Notes under the pieces: model-generated
What the model saw: the letters and a program-made list of their open reading frames with translations, nothing else
What the model was told of the DNA's origin: nothing
The model's database searches: none
Shown here: positions 16,578-25,292 of the stretch, one piece after another
How the letters are laid out: every line of letters starts with the position of its first letter
Numbering within the stretch: the first letter of the stretch is position 1
DNA from: a bacterium
GTDB lineage: Bacteria > Bacillota > Clostridia > Oscillospirales > Oscillospiraceae
Direction of reading: 5' to 3'
DNA length: 64,000 nt
Assembly (NCBI GenBank): GCA_004560375.1
Contig: SFVC01000004.1
Coordinates: 1-64,000 of the forward strand
Position numbers and translations under genes: made by a program

Positions 16578-17345
16578 TCAGCCGCCGCTCAGGACGAGGA
16601 TCTCGTGGAGGCTGTCCAGCATGGTGCGCTCCGCGTCGATCAGAAACTCGCTGAAGGGGATGGTCAGGATGAACAGCAGGGCCAGCCCCACGATCACCTT
16701 CAGCTCAATGTTGATGGCGAACACGTTGATCTGGGGGATCACCTTCATCAGCACCCCCATGCCCACCTGGGCGATGAGCTCCGCCGCCAGAATGGGCATA
16801 CACAGCTTCACCCCCAGCAGCGTGCACTCAATGAACAGCTCCAGCAGGTAGTAGAGCACGGGCTGCCGGATGGCCGCCACCCCCAGAGGGACGATCTCCT
16901 CCGAGGTGAGAAAGATCCGCAGCAGGGTGAGGTGCCCCCCCGCCGCGAAGAACAGCAGGGTCATCAGCACATTGAGGATCTGCCCGGTCACCGTCATATT
17001 GGAGGAGGTGCCCGGGTCGTACATCTGGTTCATGGTCATGCCCATCTGGGTGTCCACCATGTCGCCCGCCAGCTGGGGAATGTAGAAGAAGAAATTCACC
17101 GCCATCCCCAACAGGAAGCCCAGCCCCAGCTCCAGCAGCAGCCGCAGCCCCAACTCCGGAATGCTGCCCGGCACGTCCACCTGCTGGGTGCTCACCCCCA
17201 TGACAAACCAGGACAGCACCAGCACCATCCCTGCCCGAAAGGTGGCGGGGATATTGGTGCGCCCCAGCAGGGGGTTGAACAGGATGAAGCCGCTCACCCG
17301 GGCGGTAATGTAGAGAAACAGGGTCAGCTCCTGCCAGTTGATCAT
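16578..17345 (-). CDS. fliR: flagellar type III export gate component FliR
   Basis: 255 residues with six hydrophobic segments. Conserved FliR features are visible: RVSGFILFNPLLGR near the N-terminus, the GFLLGMAVNFFFYIPQLAG loop and the C-terminal PQINVFAINIELKVIVGLAL. FliR with FliP and FliQ forms the helical export pore. SD GGGAGGG. The 87 bp between fliR and flhB contains only a GC-rich imperfect hairpin. Confidence 0.93.
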   Translation of the reverse strand: MINWQELTLFLYITARVSGFILFNPLLGRTNIPATFRAGMVLVLSWFVMGVSTQQVDVPGSIPELGLRLLLELGLGFLLGMAVNFFFYIPQLAGDMVDTQMGMTMNQMYDPGTSSNMTVTGQILNVLMTLLFFAAGGHLTLLRIFLTSEEIVPLGVAAIRQPVLYYLLELFIECTLLGVKLCMPILAAELIAQVGMGVLMKVIPQINVFAINIELKVIVGLALLFILTIPFSEFLIDAERTMLDSLHEILVLSGG

Positions 17346-17360
17346 GGCTCAGGCCCTCCC

Positions 17361-17621
17361 CTAACTGGCCACCAGTTGGAAGATCTCATAGGTGTAATCC
17401 TTCAGGGTGTCCAGCATCCAGCCCCCCGCCAGCAGCAGCACGCCGATCACCACGATGAGCTTCAGCGCGAAGCCGATGGACTGCTCGTGGATCTGGGTGA
17501 CCGCCTGGAAGATGGCCACCACCACGCCCACCACCATACTCAGCACCAGCAGCGGGCCGGCCAGCTTGATGGCAATGCCCACCGCGTCCCGCATCAGATC
17601 CATTGCCTGCGTGGTATCCAT
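17361..17621 (-). CDS. fliQ: flagellar type III export gate component FliQ
   Basis: 86 residues from ATG 17621, which has GGAAAGGAG upstream; the longer frame to 17663 would overlap fliP and lacks an SD. Two membrane helices (PLLVLSMVVGVVVAIFQAVT and the IVVIGVLLLAGGWML segment) and the QIHEQSIGFALKL loop are typical. Four copies join FliP and FliR in the export pore. It follows fliP closely. Confidence 0.93.
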   Translation of the reverse strand: MDTTQAMDLMRDAVGIAIKLAGPLLVLSMVVGVVVAIFQAVTQIHEQSIGFALKLIVVIGVLLLAGGWMLDTLKDYTYEIFQLVAS

Positions 17622-17643
17622 GGCGTCTCCTTTCCGGGTTACC

Positions 17644-18315
17644 TCAGTTGACCCCCTGGACAAGGCTGGTGAACATGAGATCCCAGCCGTTGACGGAAAT
17701 AAACAGCAGCAGCTTGAAGGGGGTGGAGATCATGGCCGGGGGCAGCATGATCATGCCCATGGACATCAGCGTGGAGGCCACGATCACGTCGATGAGCAGG
17801 AAGGGGATGTACAGCAGGAAGCCGTTGAAGAAGGCCCGCTGGAGCTCCTGGGTCATGAAGGCGGGGACGATGAGCCGCAGGGGCGTCTCCGCCTCCGCCT
17901 GGGCCCGGGTCTCCGGCACGTCGGCATGGGCCAGCTCACAGTACATCTCCAGGGTTTCCCACCGGGTGTTATCCAGCATGAACTGCTTTAGCGGCAGGGC
18001 CGCCTGATCCACAAACTCCTCCGCCCCGATCTCCTGGTTGGTATAGGGCTCCCAGGCCTCGGTCTGGATCCGGGTCAGGGTGGGGTTCATGGTGATCAGG
18101 GTCAGGAACAGGGCGATGCCCACCAGCACCACGTTGGGCGGGGTCTGGTTGGTGCCCATGGCGGTTCGCAGGAAGGACAGGGAGATGATGTACCGGGTGA
18201 AGGAGGTCATCATCACCAGCAGGGAGGGCATCAGGGCGATCAGCGTGGTCAGGGCGATGATCTCCAGGCTCTGTACGGTGTCGCCGTTGATATTGATCAG
18301 GCCGTCCGTCGGCAC
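17644..18315 (-). CDS. fliP: flagellar type III export gate component FliP
   Basis: 223 residues from GTG 18315 with SD GAGGTGAGGAG. Conserved stretches: MMTSFTRYIISLSFLRTAMG, TPPNVVLVGIALFLT, LLIDVIVASTLMSMGM and the C-terminal NGWDLMF. Five FliP form the core of the export pore. It lacks the cleaved N-terminal signal sequence of enteric FliP, as does the Bacillus protein of similar length. It follows fliO by seven bases. Confidence 0.95.
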   Translation of the reverse strand: MPTDGLININGDTVQSLEIIALTTLIALMPSLLVMMTSFTRYIISLSFLRTAMGTNQTPPNVVLVGIALFLTLITMNPTLTRIQTEAWEPYTNQEIGAEEFVDQAALPLKQFMLDNTRWETLEMYCELAHADVPETRAQAEAETPLRLIVPAFMTQELQRAFFNGFLLYIPFLLIDVIVASTLMSMGMIMLPPAMISTPFKLLLFISVNGWDLMFTSLVQGVN

Positions 18316-18322
18316 GGGCTCC

Positions 18323-18736
18323 TCACCTCGGTTTCTTTTGCTTGAGTACGGTGCGGAGCGCCTCCCCGAAGCTGGGGGGCGGCTCGCTTCCCGGAGGGGG
18401 CGCGGTCATGGCCTCCGCCTCCTCCGCGGTGAGCTCCGCCAGCAGGGTGATCCCCGAGGGGGCCACCCCCAGCAGGAAATACCGCTCTCCCGCCTTCACC
18501 AGGGCTGCGCTTTGATCCCGGCCCAGGGGCAGGCGGCGCAGCACCTTGAAGCCCTCGCCGCCGCCGGACAGTCCCCCCATGCCGCCCCCCCGCCCCGCCA
18601 GAAAGCGGGTAAACAGGTAGGCCAGCACGATAACCACCACCACGCAGATCAGCAGCCAGATCAGGTTGAACAGGCTCTTCAGCCCGTCCAGAGCGGACAG
18701 GGCCATGCTGGGGCAAGCGCCGGGGAACTCCCTCAT
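18323..18736 (-). CDS. fliO: flagellar biosynthesis protein FliO/FliZ
   Basis: 137 residues with one membrane helix (LFNLIWLLICVVVVIVLAYLF) followed by a Gly-rich stretch and a cytoplasmic FliO domain (KVLRRLPLGRDQSAALVKAG, then YFLLGVAPSGITLL). FliO assists assembly of the FliP ring. The start codon shares a base with the cheY stop (TGATG), so translation is probably coupled. The family is weakly conserved; identification rests on both sequence pattern and position directly before fliP. Confidence 0.85.
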   Translation of the reverse strand: MREFPGACPSMALSALDGLKSLFNLIWLLICVVVVIVLAYLFTRFLAGRGGGMGGLSGGGEGFKVLRRLPLGRDQSAALVKAGERYFLLGVAPSGITLLAELTAEEAEAMTAPPPGSEPPPSFGEALRTVLKQKKPR

Positions 18737-19104
18737 CAGGGCGCGCCCAGAATGGAGGTGACGGTCTTCAGCACACGGTCAGGCTTGAAGGGCTTCACGA
18801 TGAAGTCCTTGGCGCCGGAGCGCACGGCGTCCATAACCATGGACTCCTGGCCCATGGCGGAGCACATCACCACGTTGGCGTTGCCGTCCTTGGCGCGGAT
18901 GGCCTTCAGGGCCTCCAGGCCGTCCATGTTGGGCATGGTGATGTCCATCACCACCAGGTCGGGGCCGATCTCGCCGAACTTCTCCACCGCGTCCGCGCCG
19001 TCCACGGCCTCGAACACCTCGGTGTAGCCGTTCTTCACCAGGGTGTCCTTGATCATCTTGCGCATAAAAGCGGCGTCGTCCACTAACAGAATTTTCTTAG
19101 CCAT
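18736..19104 (-). CDS. cheY: chemotaxis response regulator CheY
   Basis: 122 residues from ATG 19104. A single receiver domain: acidic pocket ILLVDDAAFMRK, phospho-acceptor Asp in VVMDITMPNMDG, Ser in MCSAMGQES and Lys in FIVKPFKPDR. CheY-P binds the motor switch, where it can be dephosphorylated by FliY. An upstream ATG at 19116 would abut the AAAAGG site without spacing, so 19104 is chosen. It lies between fliY and fliO, as in other Firmicutes. Confidence 0.95.
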   Translation of the reverse strand: MAKKILLVDDAAFMRKMIKDTLVKNGYTEVFEAVDGADAVEKFGEIGPDLVVMDITMPNMDGLEALKAIRAKDGNANVVMCSAMGQESMVMDAVRSGAKDFIVKPFKPDRVLKTVTSILGAP

Positions 19105-19163
19105 GGTATGATCCATCCTTTTCCAATTTATGTTGTGTACCTCCCATGGAGGCGGGGACGTCC

Positions 19164-20744
19164 TTATTTGCCGGTGAGTGCCTCAATGCCCGGGGCTTGG
19201 ACGATTTCGGTGATCCGGACGCCGAAGTTGTCCTCAATCACCACCACCTCGCCCCTGGCGATACACTTACCGTTGACGAACAGATCCACCTGGTCGCCCG
19301 CCAGCTTATCCAGCACCACCAGCGAACCCTTGGCGAACTCCAGAATATCCTGCACCTTCCTGCGGGCCCGTCCGATCTCCACCGTCACCTGGAGGGGAAC
19401 CTCCATGATCAGATCCAGGTTCTGGGCCTGCTCCTTGCCCAACCGCTCCGCCGGATCCATCTCCTCCATCTTCACCGGCTTGGTGGCGATGACTTTGGGA
19501 TCCGGAGTCTTCTTGGCCACGGCCTCAGGCTGCTGGGGCGGATAGGGGTAGGGGTAGGGCGGGTAGTACATGGGGGGATATCCCATATAGCCGCCCTGCA
19601 TCTGCCCGTCCTGGCCGGGCATGGGATAGGGATAGGGGGGCATCTGCCCGGGCTGGCCCATCTGGGCGGCGGGCATCCCCTGGGGGGCCGCCTGTGCCGC
19701 CGGAGCCGGCGCGGGCGCGGGGGCCGGTGCAGGTTTGGGCGTGGGGGCCGGCGCCGGGGCCGCCGTCTGTGCCGGGGCCGGAGCGGGGGCGGGAGCCGGG
19801 GCGGGCTCCGGTTCTCCGCCGCCCATGCCCGCCAGCATCCGCTCGATGTCCTCCTGGCTCATCTTCTTGTCGCCGCCGCCGGAGGGCTCCGGAGCGGGGG
19901 CGGGGGCCGGGGCGGGCTCCGGTTCTCCGCCGCCCATGCCTGCCAGCATCCGCTCGATGTCCTCCTGGCTCATCTTCTGATCGCCGCCGCCCGAGGGCGC
20001 CGGGGCCGGGGCGGGCTCGGGAGCCGGGGCCGCCGCCCCGCCGCTGTGCAGCATGGCCTCGATCTCCTCCTGGCTCATCTGATGGCTGCTGGGCGCGGGC
20101 TCGGGCTCCGCCGCCGGGGCCTCTCCGGCCCCTTCCAGGCTCACCTCGTCCTCCAGGCCCAGGCTTTTCAGCAGCTCCTTGGCCAGATCCACCGACATGA
20201 CGTTCATGAATTCGCTTTCCAGCGCATCCTCAATCTTCAGGAAGAAGCGAACCACCACCACCTGCTCCGCGCCCGCGGGCATATGGGACTGTTTAAACGC
20301 CTCCAGATCGTCCAGCTCGAAGGACTGGGGGGTGGAGATGTCCACCCGGAAGCCCAGGAAGTCGGACATGGCGGTGGCCGCCGAGCCCATCATCTGGTTC
20401 ATGACCTCGCACACGCAGCTGATGGTCAGCTCGTTGAGTTCAAACTCCTCGTCGGGGGTCTCCATCCCCATGAGTATGTCCACAATGACCTTGATGTCGC
20501 TGCGCTTGAGCAGCATGATGTTGCTGCCCTCCAGGCCCTCCACATATTTGATCTCCACACCGATGGCCGGCTCCAGGTTGCCAAGGGAGAACTCCTTGAC
20601 CGCCACCACCGACACCGTGGGTGTGGTGATGTCCACCCGATGATCCAGCATATTCGATACCGCAGTGGCCGAGGAGCCCAGGCTGATATTCATCATTTCG
20701 CCCAAGGCGTCTATGGCCATTGGGCTGAAGATTTCCCTCTCCAT
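19164..20744 (-). CDS. fliY: motor switch phosphatase FliY with three internal CheY-docking motifs
   Basis: 526 residues, SD AAAGGAG. Residues 1-200 form a CheC-like phosphatase domain with both active sites intact: D12/E16/N19 with P42, and S109/E113/N116 with P139. Residues 200-430 are a low-complexity linker, first Pro/Ala/Glu-rich, then Pro/Tyr/Gln/Met-rich (YPPMYYPPYPYPYPP). It contains three copies of MSQE(E/D)IE(A/R)ML at residues 223, 258 and 295. These closely match the FliM N-terminal CheY-binding motif (LSQSQIDALL in the FliM encoded next door). Residues about 440-520 are the FliN/SpoA domain. In B. subtilis FliY this docking motif is at the N-terminus in a single copy; here the N-terminus lacks it. 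FliY is longer than usual (about 380). Confidence 0.93.
   Translation of the reverse strand: MEREIFSPMAIDALGEMMNISLGSSATAVSNMLDHRVDITTPTVSVVAVKEFSLGNLEPAIGVEIKYVEGLEGSNIMLLKRSDIKVIVDILMGMETPDEEFELNELTISCVCEVMNQMMGSAATAMSDFLGFRVDISTPQSFELDDLEAFKQSHMPAGAEQVVVVRFFLKIEDALESEFMNVMSVDLAKELLKSLGLEDEVSLEGAGEAPAAEPEPAPSSHQMSQEEIEAMLHSGGAAAPAPEPAPAPAPSGGGDQKMSQEDIERMLAGMGGGEPEPAPAPAPAPEPSGGGDKKMSQEDIERMLAGMGGGEPEPAPAPAPAPAPAQTAAPAPAPTPKPAPAPAPAPAPAAQAAPQGMPAAQMGQPGQMPPYPYPMPGQDGQMQGGYMGYPPMYYPPYPYPYPPQQPEAVAKKTPDPKVIATKPVKMEEMDPAERLGKEQAQNLDLIMEVPLQVTVEIGRARRKVQDILEFAKGSLVVLDKLAGDQVDLFVNGKCIARGEVVVIEDNFGVRITEIVQAPGIEALTGK
19801..20022 (-). repeat. 111-bp tandem repeat inside fliY
   Basis: Two nearly identical 111-bp (37-codon) units encode the second and third docking motifs plus a Pro-Ala spacer; their starts lie at about 19801 and 19912. 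A shorter, diverged third motif lies at 20049-20078. The reading frame is preserved across units. Confidence 0.8.
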
Positions 20745-20747
20745 CGC

Positions 20748-21773
20748 TTACTCGCTCCTTTGTTCGGCCGAATAGCATACCTCGTCTATCTTGATGGCCA
20801 TGTTTTTCTTGTGGGTTCCCATGCGGCCGGTGAACCACTGGTATCCCCCGATCTCCAGGAACACCGGCGAATCCTTGGGCCGCCCCAGATCCAGCACGTC
20901 GCCAACACTCAGGTGGTAGATGTCGCTGAGGGAGAGCTGGGTGTCCCCCAGCTCCGCCACGATTTCCAGGGTGGAGTCCCGCAGTTTGTCGAAGATCTCC
21001 TCCGAGTTGTCCTCGCTGGCCACCTTCCGGCCCATGCTCTCCCGGTTGACCTCGCCGAAGATGCTGGTCAGCACGCTGCCGGGGAGGACGATACTCATCC
21101 GGCCCTCGTTCCCGCTGAAGTCCAGCTTCATGTCCACCAGCACCACGGTCTCATCCAGATTCAGCAGCTGAACCAGGGTTGGGTTCACCTCGGTGCGGTT
21201 ATACTCAAAGGTGATGGGTACGTAGTTCTCCCAGCTGTTGCCCATCAGCCCGATCATGTCCTTCAGCAGCAGCTCATAGAGCTGGAGCTCCAGGTCGGTG
21301 TAGGCGTAGCCGCTGGGGATCTCCCGGTTCATCTCCCCCTCGCTGCCCATCATCCGATCCATCATGCCCAGAGCGGTCTGGGTGGACAGGTATACCATCA
21401 CCGGATCCTGGGCCAGCACCGGGGTGCCGCCCATCTCCTTGGGCTGGATGGTCACGTCCACCATGGCCAGCACGTCCCCCTCCATCAGGGCGTTATTAAA
21501 TTCAAAGAACTTCTGCTCCTCGATGCTCTCCACCTCGATCTCGCAGGTGGTACGCAGCTGGGCGTTGAGCCGGGAACCGATTACCCTCGTGTAGTTCTCA
21601 AAGATGCCGCTGAGCATCTTGATCCGATCCTTGGTGAACTTCCGGGGGGTGGTGAAGTCGTATTTCCGGTACTTTTTCTCCGGCTGTTTCTCCTCCGCCT
21701 TGTCCGCGTCGCCGCCGCTTCGCATGGAGCTGAGCAGCGCGTCGATTTGGCTTTGCGACAGTACTTCGGGCAT
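20748..21773 (-). CDS. fliM: flagellar motor switch protein FliM
   Basis: 341 residues, SD TGAGGTGA. The N-terminal CheY-P docking peptide is LSQSQIDALLSSM. The middle domain has the CheC-like fold without phosphatase residues, with the conserved IFENYTRVIGSRLNAQLR. The C-terminal SpoA domain contains LGDTQLSLSDIYHLSVGDVL. FliM forms the C-ring with FliG and FliY. It starts 38 bp after motB, so fliL, usually found between motB and fliM, is missing. fliY begins three bases after its stop. Confidence 0.95.
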   Translation of the reverse strand: MPEVLSQSQIDALLSSMRSGGDADKAEEKQPEKKYRKYDFTTPRKFTKDRIKMLSGIFENYTRVIGSRLNAQLRTTCEIEVESIEEQKFFEFNNALMEGDVLAMVDVTIQPKEMGGTPVLAQDPVMVYLSTQTALGMMDRMMGSEGEMNREIPSGYAYTDLELQLYELLLKDMIGLMGNSWENYVPITFEYNRTEVNPTLVQLLNLDETVVLVDMKLDFSGNEGRMSIVLPGSVLTSIFGEVNRESMGRKVASEDNSEEIFDKLRDSTLEIVAELGDTQLSLSDIYHLSVGDVLDLGRPKDSPVFLEIGGYQWFTGRMGTHKKNMAIKIDEVCYSAEQRSE

Positions 21774-21811
21774 GGGATCACCTCACCTGATCTTCTGCGT
21801 TTCTTCCTGCG

Positions 21812-22621
21812 TTACGTGGGACTCTGGGTGGGCGCGGGGCTGGCCTGGGGCTGCTGGGCGGTTCCGCCGGTCTCCGTGGTCAGCTTGGCCAGCTCCTGGT
21901 TCAGCTCCGAGCCGATCTCCTTGGCGCTGATCACCAGCTCCACCCGGCGGTTGGGGGCCTTGCCCTCCTCCCCCTTGTTGTTGGCGATGGGGTGCCACTG
22001 GCCCATGCCCACGCTCTCCAGCCGGGCGGGATGGATGGAGCTGTGCTCCTGGAGGAAGATGGTCACCTCGGTGGCCCGTTCGCTGGCCAACCGCCGGTCA
22101 AACGGCACATCGTTGGGCCGGTCATCATAGCCCTGGGCGGTGTGACCCCTAATCTGGATCACCTCGATGGCCCCCTTGGACTTGTCCAGGATGCTGCACA
22201 CACCCTGTAAAATCTCCTCGGCCCCGGGCTTCATATCTGCCTTATCGGCGTAGAACATGGCCTTGTCCATAAGCTCCACGTAGATCCGGCCCCCGTCCAT
22301 GGTCACCGAGATGGCGCTGTCCAGCCCGTCCTGCTTGGAATACTGCTGAAGGGCCGCCATCAGCTCCTCCATCATACTCTCGATCTCCAGCTGATCCGAG
22401 GGATTCTCCGCCGGGTCGTCGGCACTGGGGCCGTCGTTGCCCTCGACTACGGTGGCGGCGGGCTGGGCGTTGGGGTTGAAGGACTGCACCAGCGCCTTCC
22501 ACTTGTCCTCGCTGATGGTGGACATCGAATACAAAAGCACAAAGAAGCACAGCAACAGCGTCACCATGTCGCCATAGGTGTCCATCCAGTTGGCGCCGCC
22601 GCCACCTTTCCTTTTCGCCAT
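21812..22621 (-). CDS. motB: flagellar stator protein MotB
   Basis: 269 residues, SD GGAGGG. A short basic N-terminus is followed by one membrane helix starting YGDMVTLLLCFFVLLYSMS, in which Asp18 is the proton (or ion) carrier. The C-terminal OmpA-like peptidoglycan-binding domain has IRGHTAQGYDD and FDRRLASERATEV. It anchors the stator to the wall. The tail after residue 250 is Pro/Thr/Gln-rich. It follows motA by 39 bp. Confidence 0.94.
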   Translation of the reverse strand: MAKRKGGGGANWMDTYGDMVTLLLCFFVLLYSMSTISEDKWKALVQSFNPNAQPAATVVEGNDGPSADDPAENPSDQLEIESMMEELMAALQQYSKQDGLDSAISVTMDGGRIYVELMDKAMFYADKADMKPGAEEILQGVCSILDKSKGAIEVIQIRGHTAQGYDDRPNDVPFDRRLASERATEVTIFLQEHSSIHPARLESVGMGQWHPIANNKGEEGKAPNRRVELVISAKEIGSELNQELAKLTTETGGTAQQPQASPAPTQSPT

Positions 22622-22660
22622 ACCGAGCTTCCCTCCTTAATGCCGCGATTCTTCTGTTTC

Positions 22661-23503
22661 TTACTCTCCGCCGCCGGACTTTGTGGGCTCCGTATCCCGA
22701 TCCCGCTGGGAGATGTAGGTCAGCAGCTTCTCCCGCAGGGCCTTGGGGTTCTCGCCGGACTGGATGGACATGATGCCCTCCACGATGATCTCCTTGCACA
22801 AGACCTCCTCGCCATCCCGGATCCGCAGGTTGTTGGCGATGGGGCCGAAGATCATGTGGGCCAGGATACAGCCGTACAGGGTGGTGATCAGGGCGGTGCC
22901 CATGTCCTTGCCGATGGAGGATGACCCGCCGGCCTCCAGGCTCATGTTGTTCAGCATGTTGATGAGGCCCACCAGTGTGCCCACCATGCCGAAGGCCGGC
23001 GCCACCGACGACGCCTTGTCATACATGGCCGCCGAGTCCTCGTGCCGCTCCGACATACACTGGATGTCGTTCTCCAGGATGGCCCGCACCTTGTCCGGGT
23101 CGTTGGCGTCCACGATGAGCATGATGGCCATCTTGAAGAAGGGATCCTCCTGCTCGTTGGCCTTGCCCTCCAGGGCCAGCAGGCCGCTCTTCCGGGCGGT
23201 CTGGGCCAGCTCCACCAGCTGGTCGATGATCTCCAGCGGCCTGAACTTGTTGGCGTTCAGGATCACCCCGAAGTGCTTGGGCATGGACGCCAGCGTCCTG
23301 CCCGGGAAGCTGGCCACCACAATGGCGATGGTACAGCCGATGGTAATGAAGATACTGGCCGCGTCGAAGAAGTTGATGAGGTTATCCAGATTGAACTCGA
23401 TAATCTGCTGCCCTTCTTCGGGGGGAAGGTTGATGCCCATCACGATACCCAGCAGGAACACCACTATGGCCAGCACCAGACCGATGATGTATGTAATATT
23501 CAT
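22661..23503 (-). CDS. motA: flagellar stator protein MotA
   Basis: 280 residues with four membrane segments; SD GGAGG. Conserved ASSVAPAFGMVGTLVGLINM contains the family Pro residues, and the cytoplasmic loop has the charged residues that push on FliG. Partner of MotB. A 76-bp gap to flbD holds a GC-rich hairpin (about 23525-23565). Confidence 0.94.
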   Translation of the reverse strand: MNITYIIGLVLAIVVFLLGIVMGINLPPEEGQQIIEFNLDNLINFFDAASIFITIGCTIAIVVASFPGRTLASMPKHFGVILNANKFRPLEIIDQLVELAQTARKSGLLALEGKANEQEDPFFKMAIMLIVDANDPDKVRAILENDIQCMSERHEDSAAMYDKASSVAPAFGMVGTLVGLINMLNNMSLEAGGSSSIGKDMGTALITTLYGCILAHMIFGPIANNLRIRDGEEVLCKEIIVEGIMSIQSGENPKALREKLLTYISQRDRDTEPTKSGGGE

Positions 23504-23579
23504 TGCTGCATTCTACCTCCAGCCCCGGGCGCCGCGCCCGGCGGGGCCTGCTCCGGCCCCGTTTTCTTCTGTCCGCCCT

Positions 23580-23795
23580 TCAGCGGTTGTCTACAACACT
23601 GATCTCCCGATGGATGTCCATCACCTTGGCGTTATAGCGGGCGATCTTCTCTATAATCTCCTCGGTGCTCTCGCGAACGAGGTAAAAATCGTGGTTCATC
23701 ATGACGATCTTGGACTCGGGGATGGTCTCAATGTACTCGATCTGGAGATGGTTCACAAGGAATGTCTCGTGGTTCCGTTTTGTCAAAAGAATCAT
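23580..23795 (-). CDS. flbD: flagellar FlbD family protein
   Basis: 71 residues from ATG 23795, eight bases after GGAGG; the longer frame starting at 23810 is rejected because its start lies upstream of that SD. Sequence MILLTKRNHETFLVNHLQIE and the PESKIVMMNHDFYLV block define the small FlbD (SwrD) family found between flgE and motA in Firmicutes. In B. subtilis SwrD raises stator power for swarming. Cytoplasmic; mechanism unclear. Confidence 0.9.
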   Translation of the reverse strand: MILLTKRNHETFLVNHLQIEYIETIPESKIVMMNHDFYLVRESTEEIIEKIARYNAKVMDIHREISVVDNR

Positions 23796-23889
23796 AGTGT
23801 CAACCTCCATAGTCCTGGCAGGGAAGGAAGCGGTGGGGCCGGGGGGAGGGCGGTTGGCCCTCCTCCCGGCGCTTGGTTAACGGTCAGGA

Positions 23890-25188
23890 TCAGCGCTTCA
23901 TGTTCACCAGCTCCTCCAGCATGGAGTCGGTGACGGTGATGATACGGGTGTTGGCCTGATAGCCGCGCTGGGTGACGATCATATTGGCGATCTCCTGGGC
24001 CAGGTCGGTCTTGGACATCTCCAGGCCGCCGGAGAGGAAGGTGCTGGTGCCACCGGAGCGCAGCCGGCAGCCATCGATGGCGTTGTCGGCGTTCACGGGC
24101 ATATTGGTCGTGCCATCGGGATCCTGGCCCTGGGTGGCGGAATAGCCCAGGGAGCCGTTTACGTAAAAGATGCGCATATCCTCGCTGGCCCCGCCCAGGG
24201 TGTTGATCACCAGCTTGCCGGAGCCCTTGCCGGCCTGGAAGTAGCTGTTGCCGATCTGGGTGACGCCGTTGGGGTTGTCCACGGTGCCCACCGCCACGCA
24301 GCCGATGGTAATGATCTGGTTGCCCACATCGCCGCAGGAGGCGGTGATGATGCCGGTCTTGTTGTCCACGGTGATGTTGGTGAAGGAGGCCATCTCATAG
24401 TCGGACTCCACCACGTCGCCGTTGGCGTCCTTGTAGGATCCGTAGTCCAGAATGTGCTTGTCGTCCAGCTTGCCCTTGGCGTCCGTTACCATCTTGTCGA
24501 AGTCAGTCTTGCTGGGATCCCCGGGAGTCGTCACCTTTCCGTTGGCATCCTGGACTTCCGCCTGCACGCCGCCGCCCGCCCTGGGGTAGCCCACGTGCAT
24601 TCCGCCGTCCCCATCCTTCCACACCCGGGGCTTGCGAAGGGGCACCAGCTGATCGCTGAACATGGCGTCGCCCACCTTGGCGGCCTTGCCGGCGATCACG
24701 TCCTCCTGGGTGGCCACGCCGGTGCACAGGAAGCCGTACACCACGTTGCCCTTGCTGTCGCAGAGGTAGCCGTCGGCCATGAAGTCGAAATCGCCCACCC
24801 GGGTGAGGGTGAGGGAGGTCAGGGCGCTGACGTCGGTCTCATTGCCCTGGAAATTCTGGGCGATGGTCTTGTCGCCCACCAGGAAGAAGCCGTCGCCGTC
24901 GATCATCATGTCGGTGGTCTTGCCGGTCACGGAGTAGTTGCCGGTACTCATGTCGATGTCCACACTGCCCAGGTTGGAGCCGTAGCCGATCTGGGAGGGG
25001 TTGTTGCCGCCCACGGTGGCGGTTCCGTCGGAGCCGCCCTGCATGGTGGTATAGATGGAGGTGCGGAACACGGAGCGGCCAGCCTTATAGCCCTGGGTGT
25101 TCACGTTGGCCACGTTGTTGCCGATGACGTTCAGGTTCTGCATATGGGTCCGCAGACCCGCGATTGCCGCATACATTGCACCAGTCAT
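23890..25188 (-). CDS. flgE: flagellar hook protein FlgE
   Basis: 432 residues from ATG 25188 (AAAGGAG upstream); the longer frame from 25257 lacks an SD. N-terminal LNVIGNNVANVNTQGYKAGR, GDGFFLVGD in the middle and C-terminal SNMIVTQRGYQANTRI-type tail (here EIANMIVTQRGYQANTRIIT) are diagnostic. The central hook domain is variable. Polymerises into the hook after export. Downstream (23,811-23,889) a GC-rich imperfect hairpin without a T tract separates it from flbD and may trim or stabilise mRNA. Confidence 0.93.
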   Translation of the reverse strand: MTGAMYAAIAGLRTHMQNLNVIGNNVANVNTQGYKAGRSVFRTSIYTTMQGGSDGTATVGGNNPSQIGYGSNLGSVDIDMSTGNYSVTGKTTDMMIDGDGFFLVGDKTIAQNFQGNETDVSALTSLTLTRVGDFDFMADGYLCDSKGNVVYGFLCTGVATQEDVIAGKAAKVGDAMFSDQLVPLRKPRVWKDGDGGMHVGYPRAGGGVQAEVQDANGKVTTPGDPSKTDFDKMVTDAKGKLDDKHILDYGSYKDANGDVVESDYEMASFTNITVDNKTGIITASCGDVGNQIITIGCVAVGTVDNPNGVTQIGNSYFQAGKGSGKLVINTLGGASEDMRIFYVNGSLGYSATQGQDPDGTTNMPVNADNAIDGCRLRSGGTSTFLSGGLEMSKTDLAQEIANMIVTQRGYQANTRIITVTDSMLEELVNMKR

Positions 25189-25292
25189 GGTTGAAAAATT
25201 ACTCCTTTCGGTTTGGCGCCGGCCGCCCCCCGTCAATCGGGCGGAGGGCGAAGGCATCCGAACTCGGTCCTGCCTTTAACTTGTCTATTTTA

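Noticed and set aside
17622..17663. Extended N-terminus for FliQ (start at 17663)
   Set aside because: Would overlap fliP, and the SD lies directly before ATG 17621.
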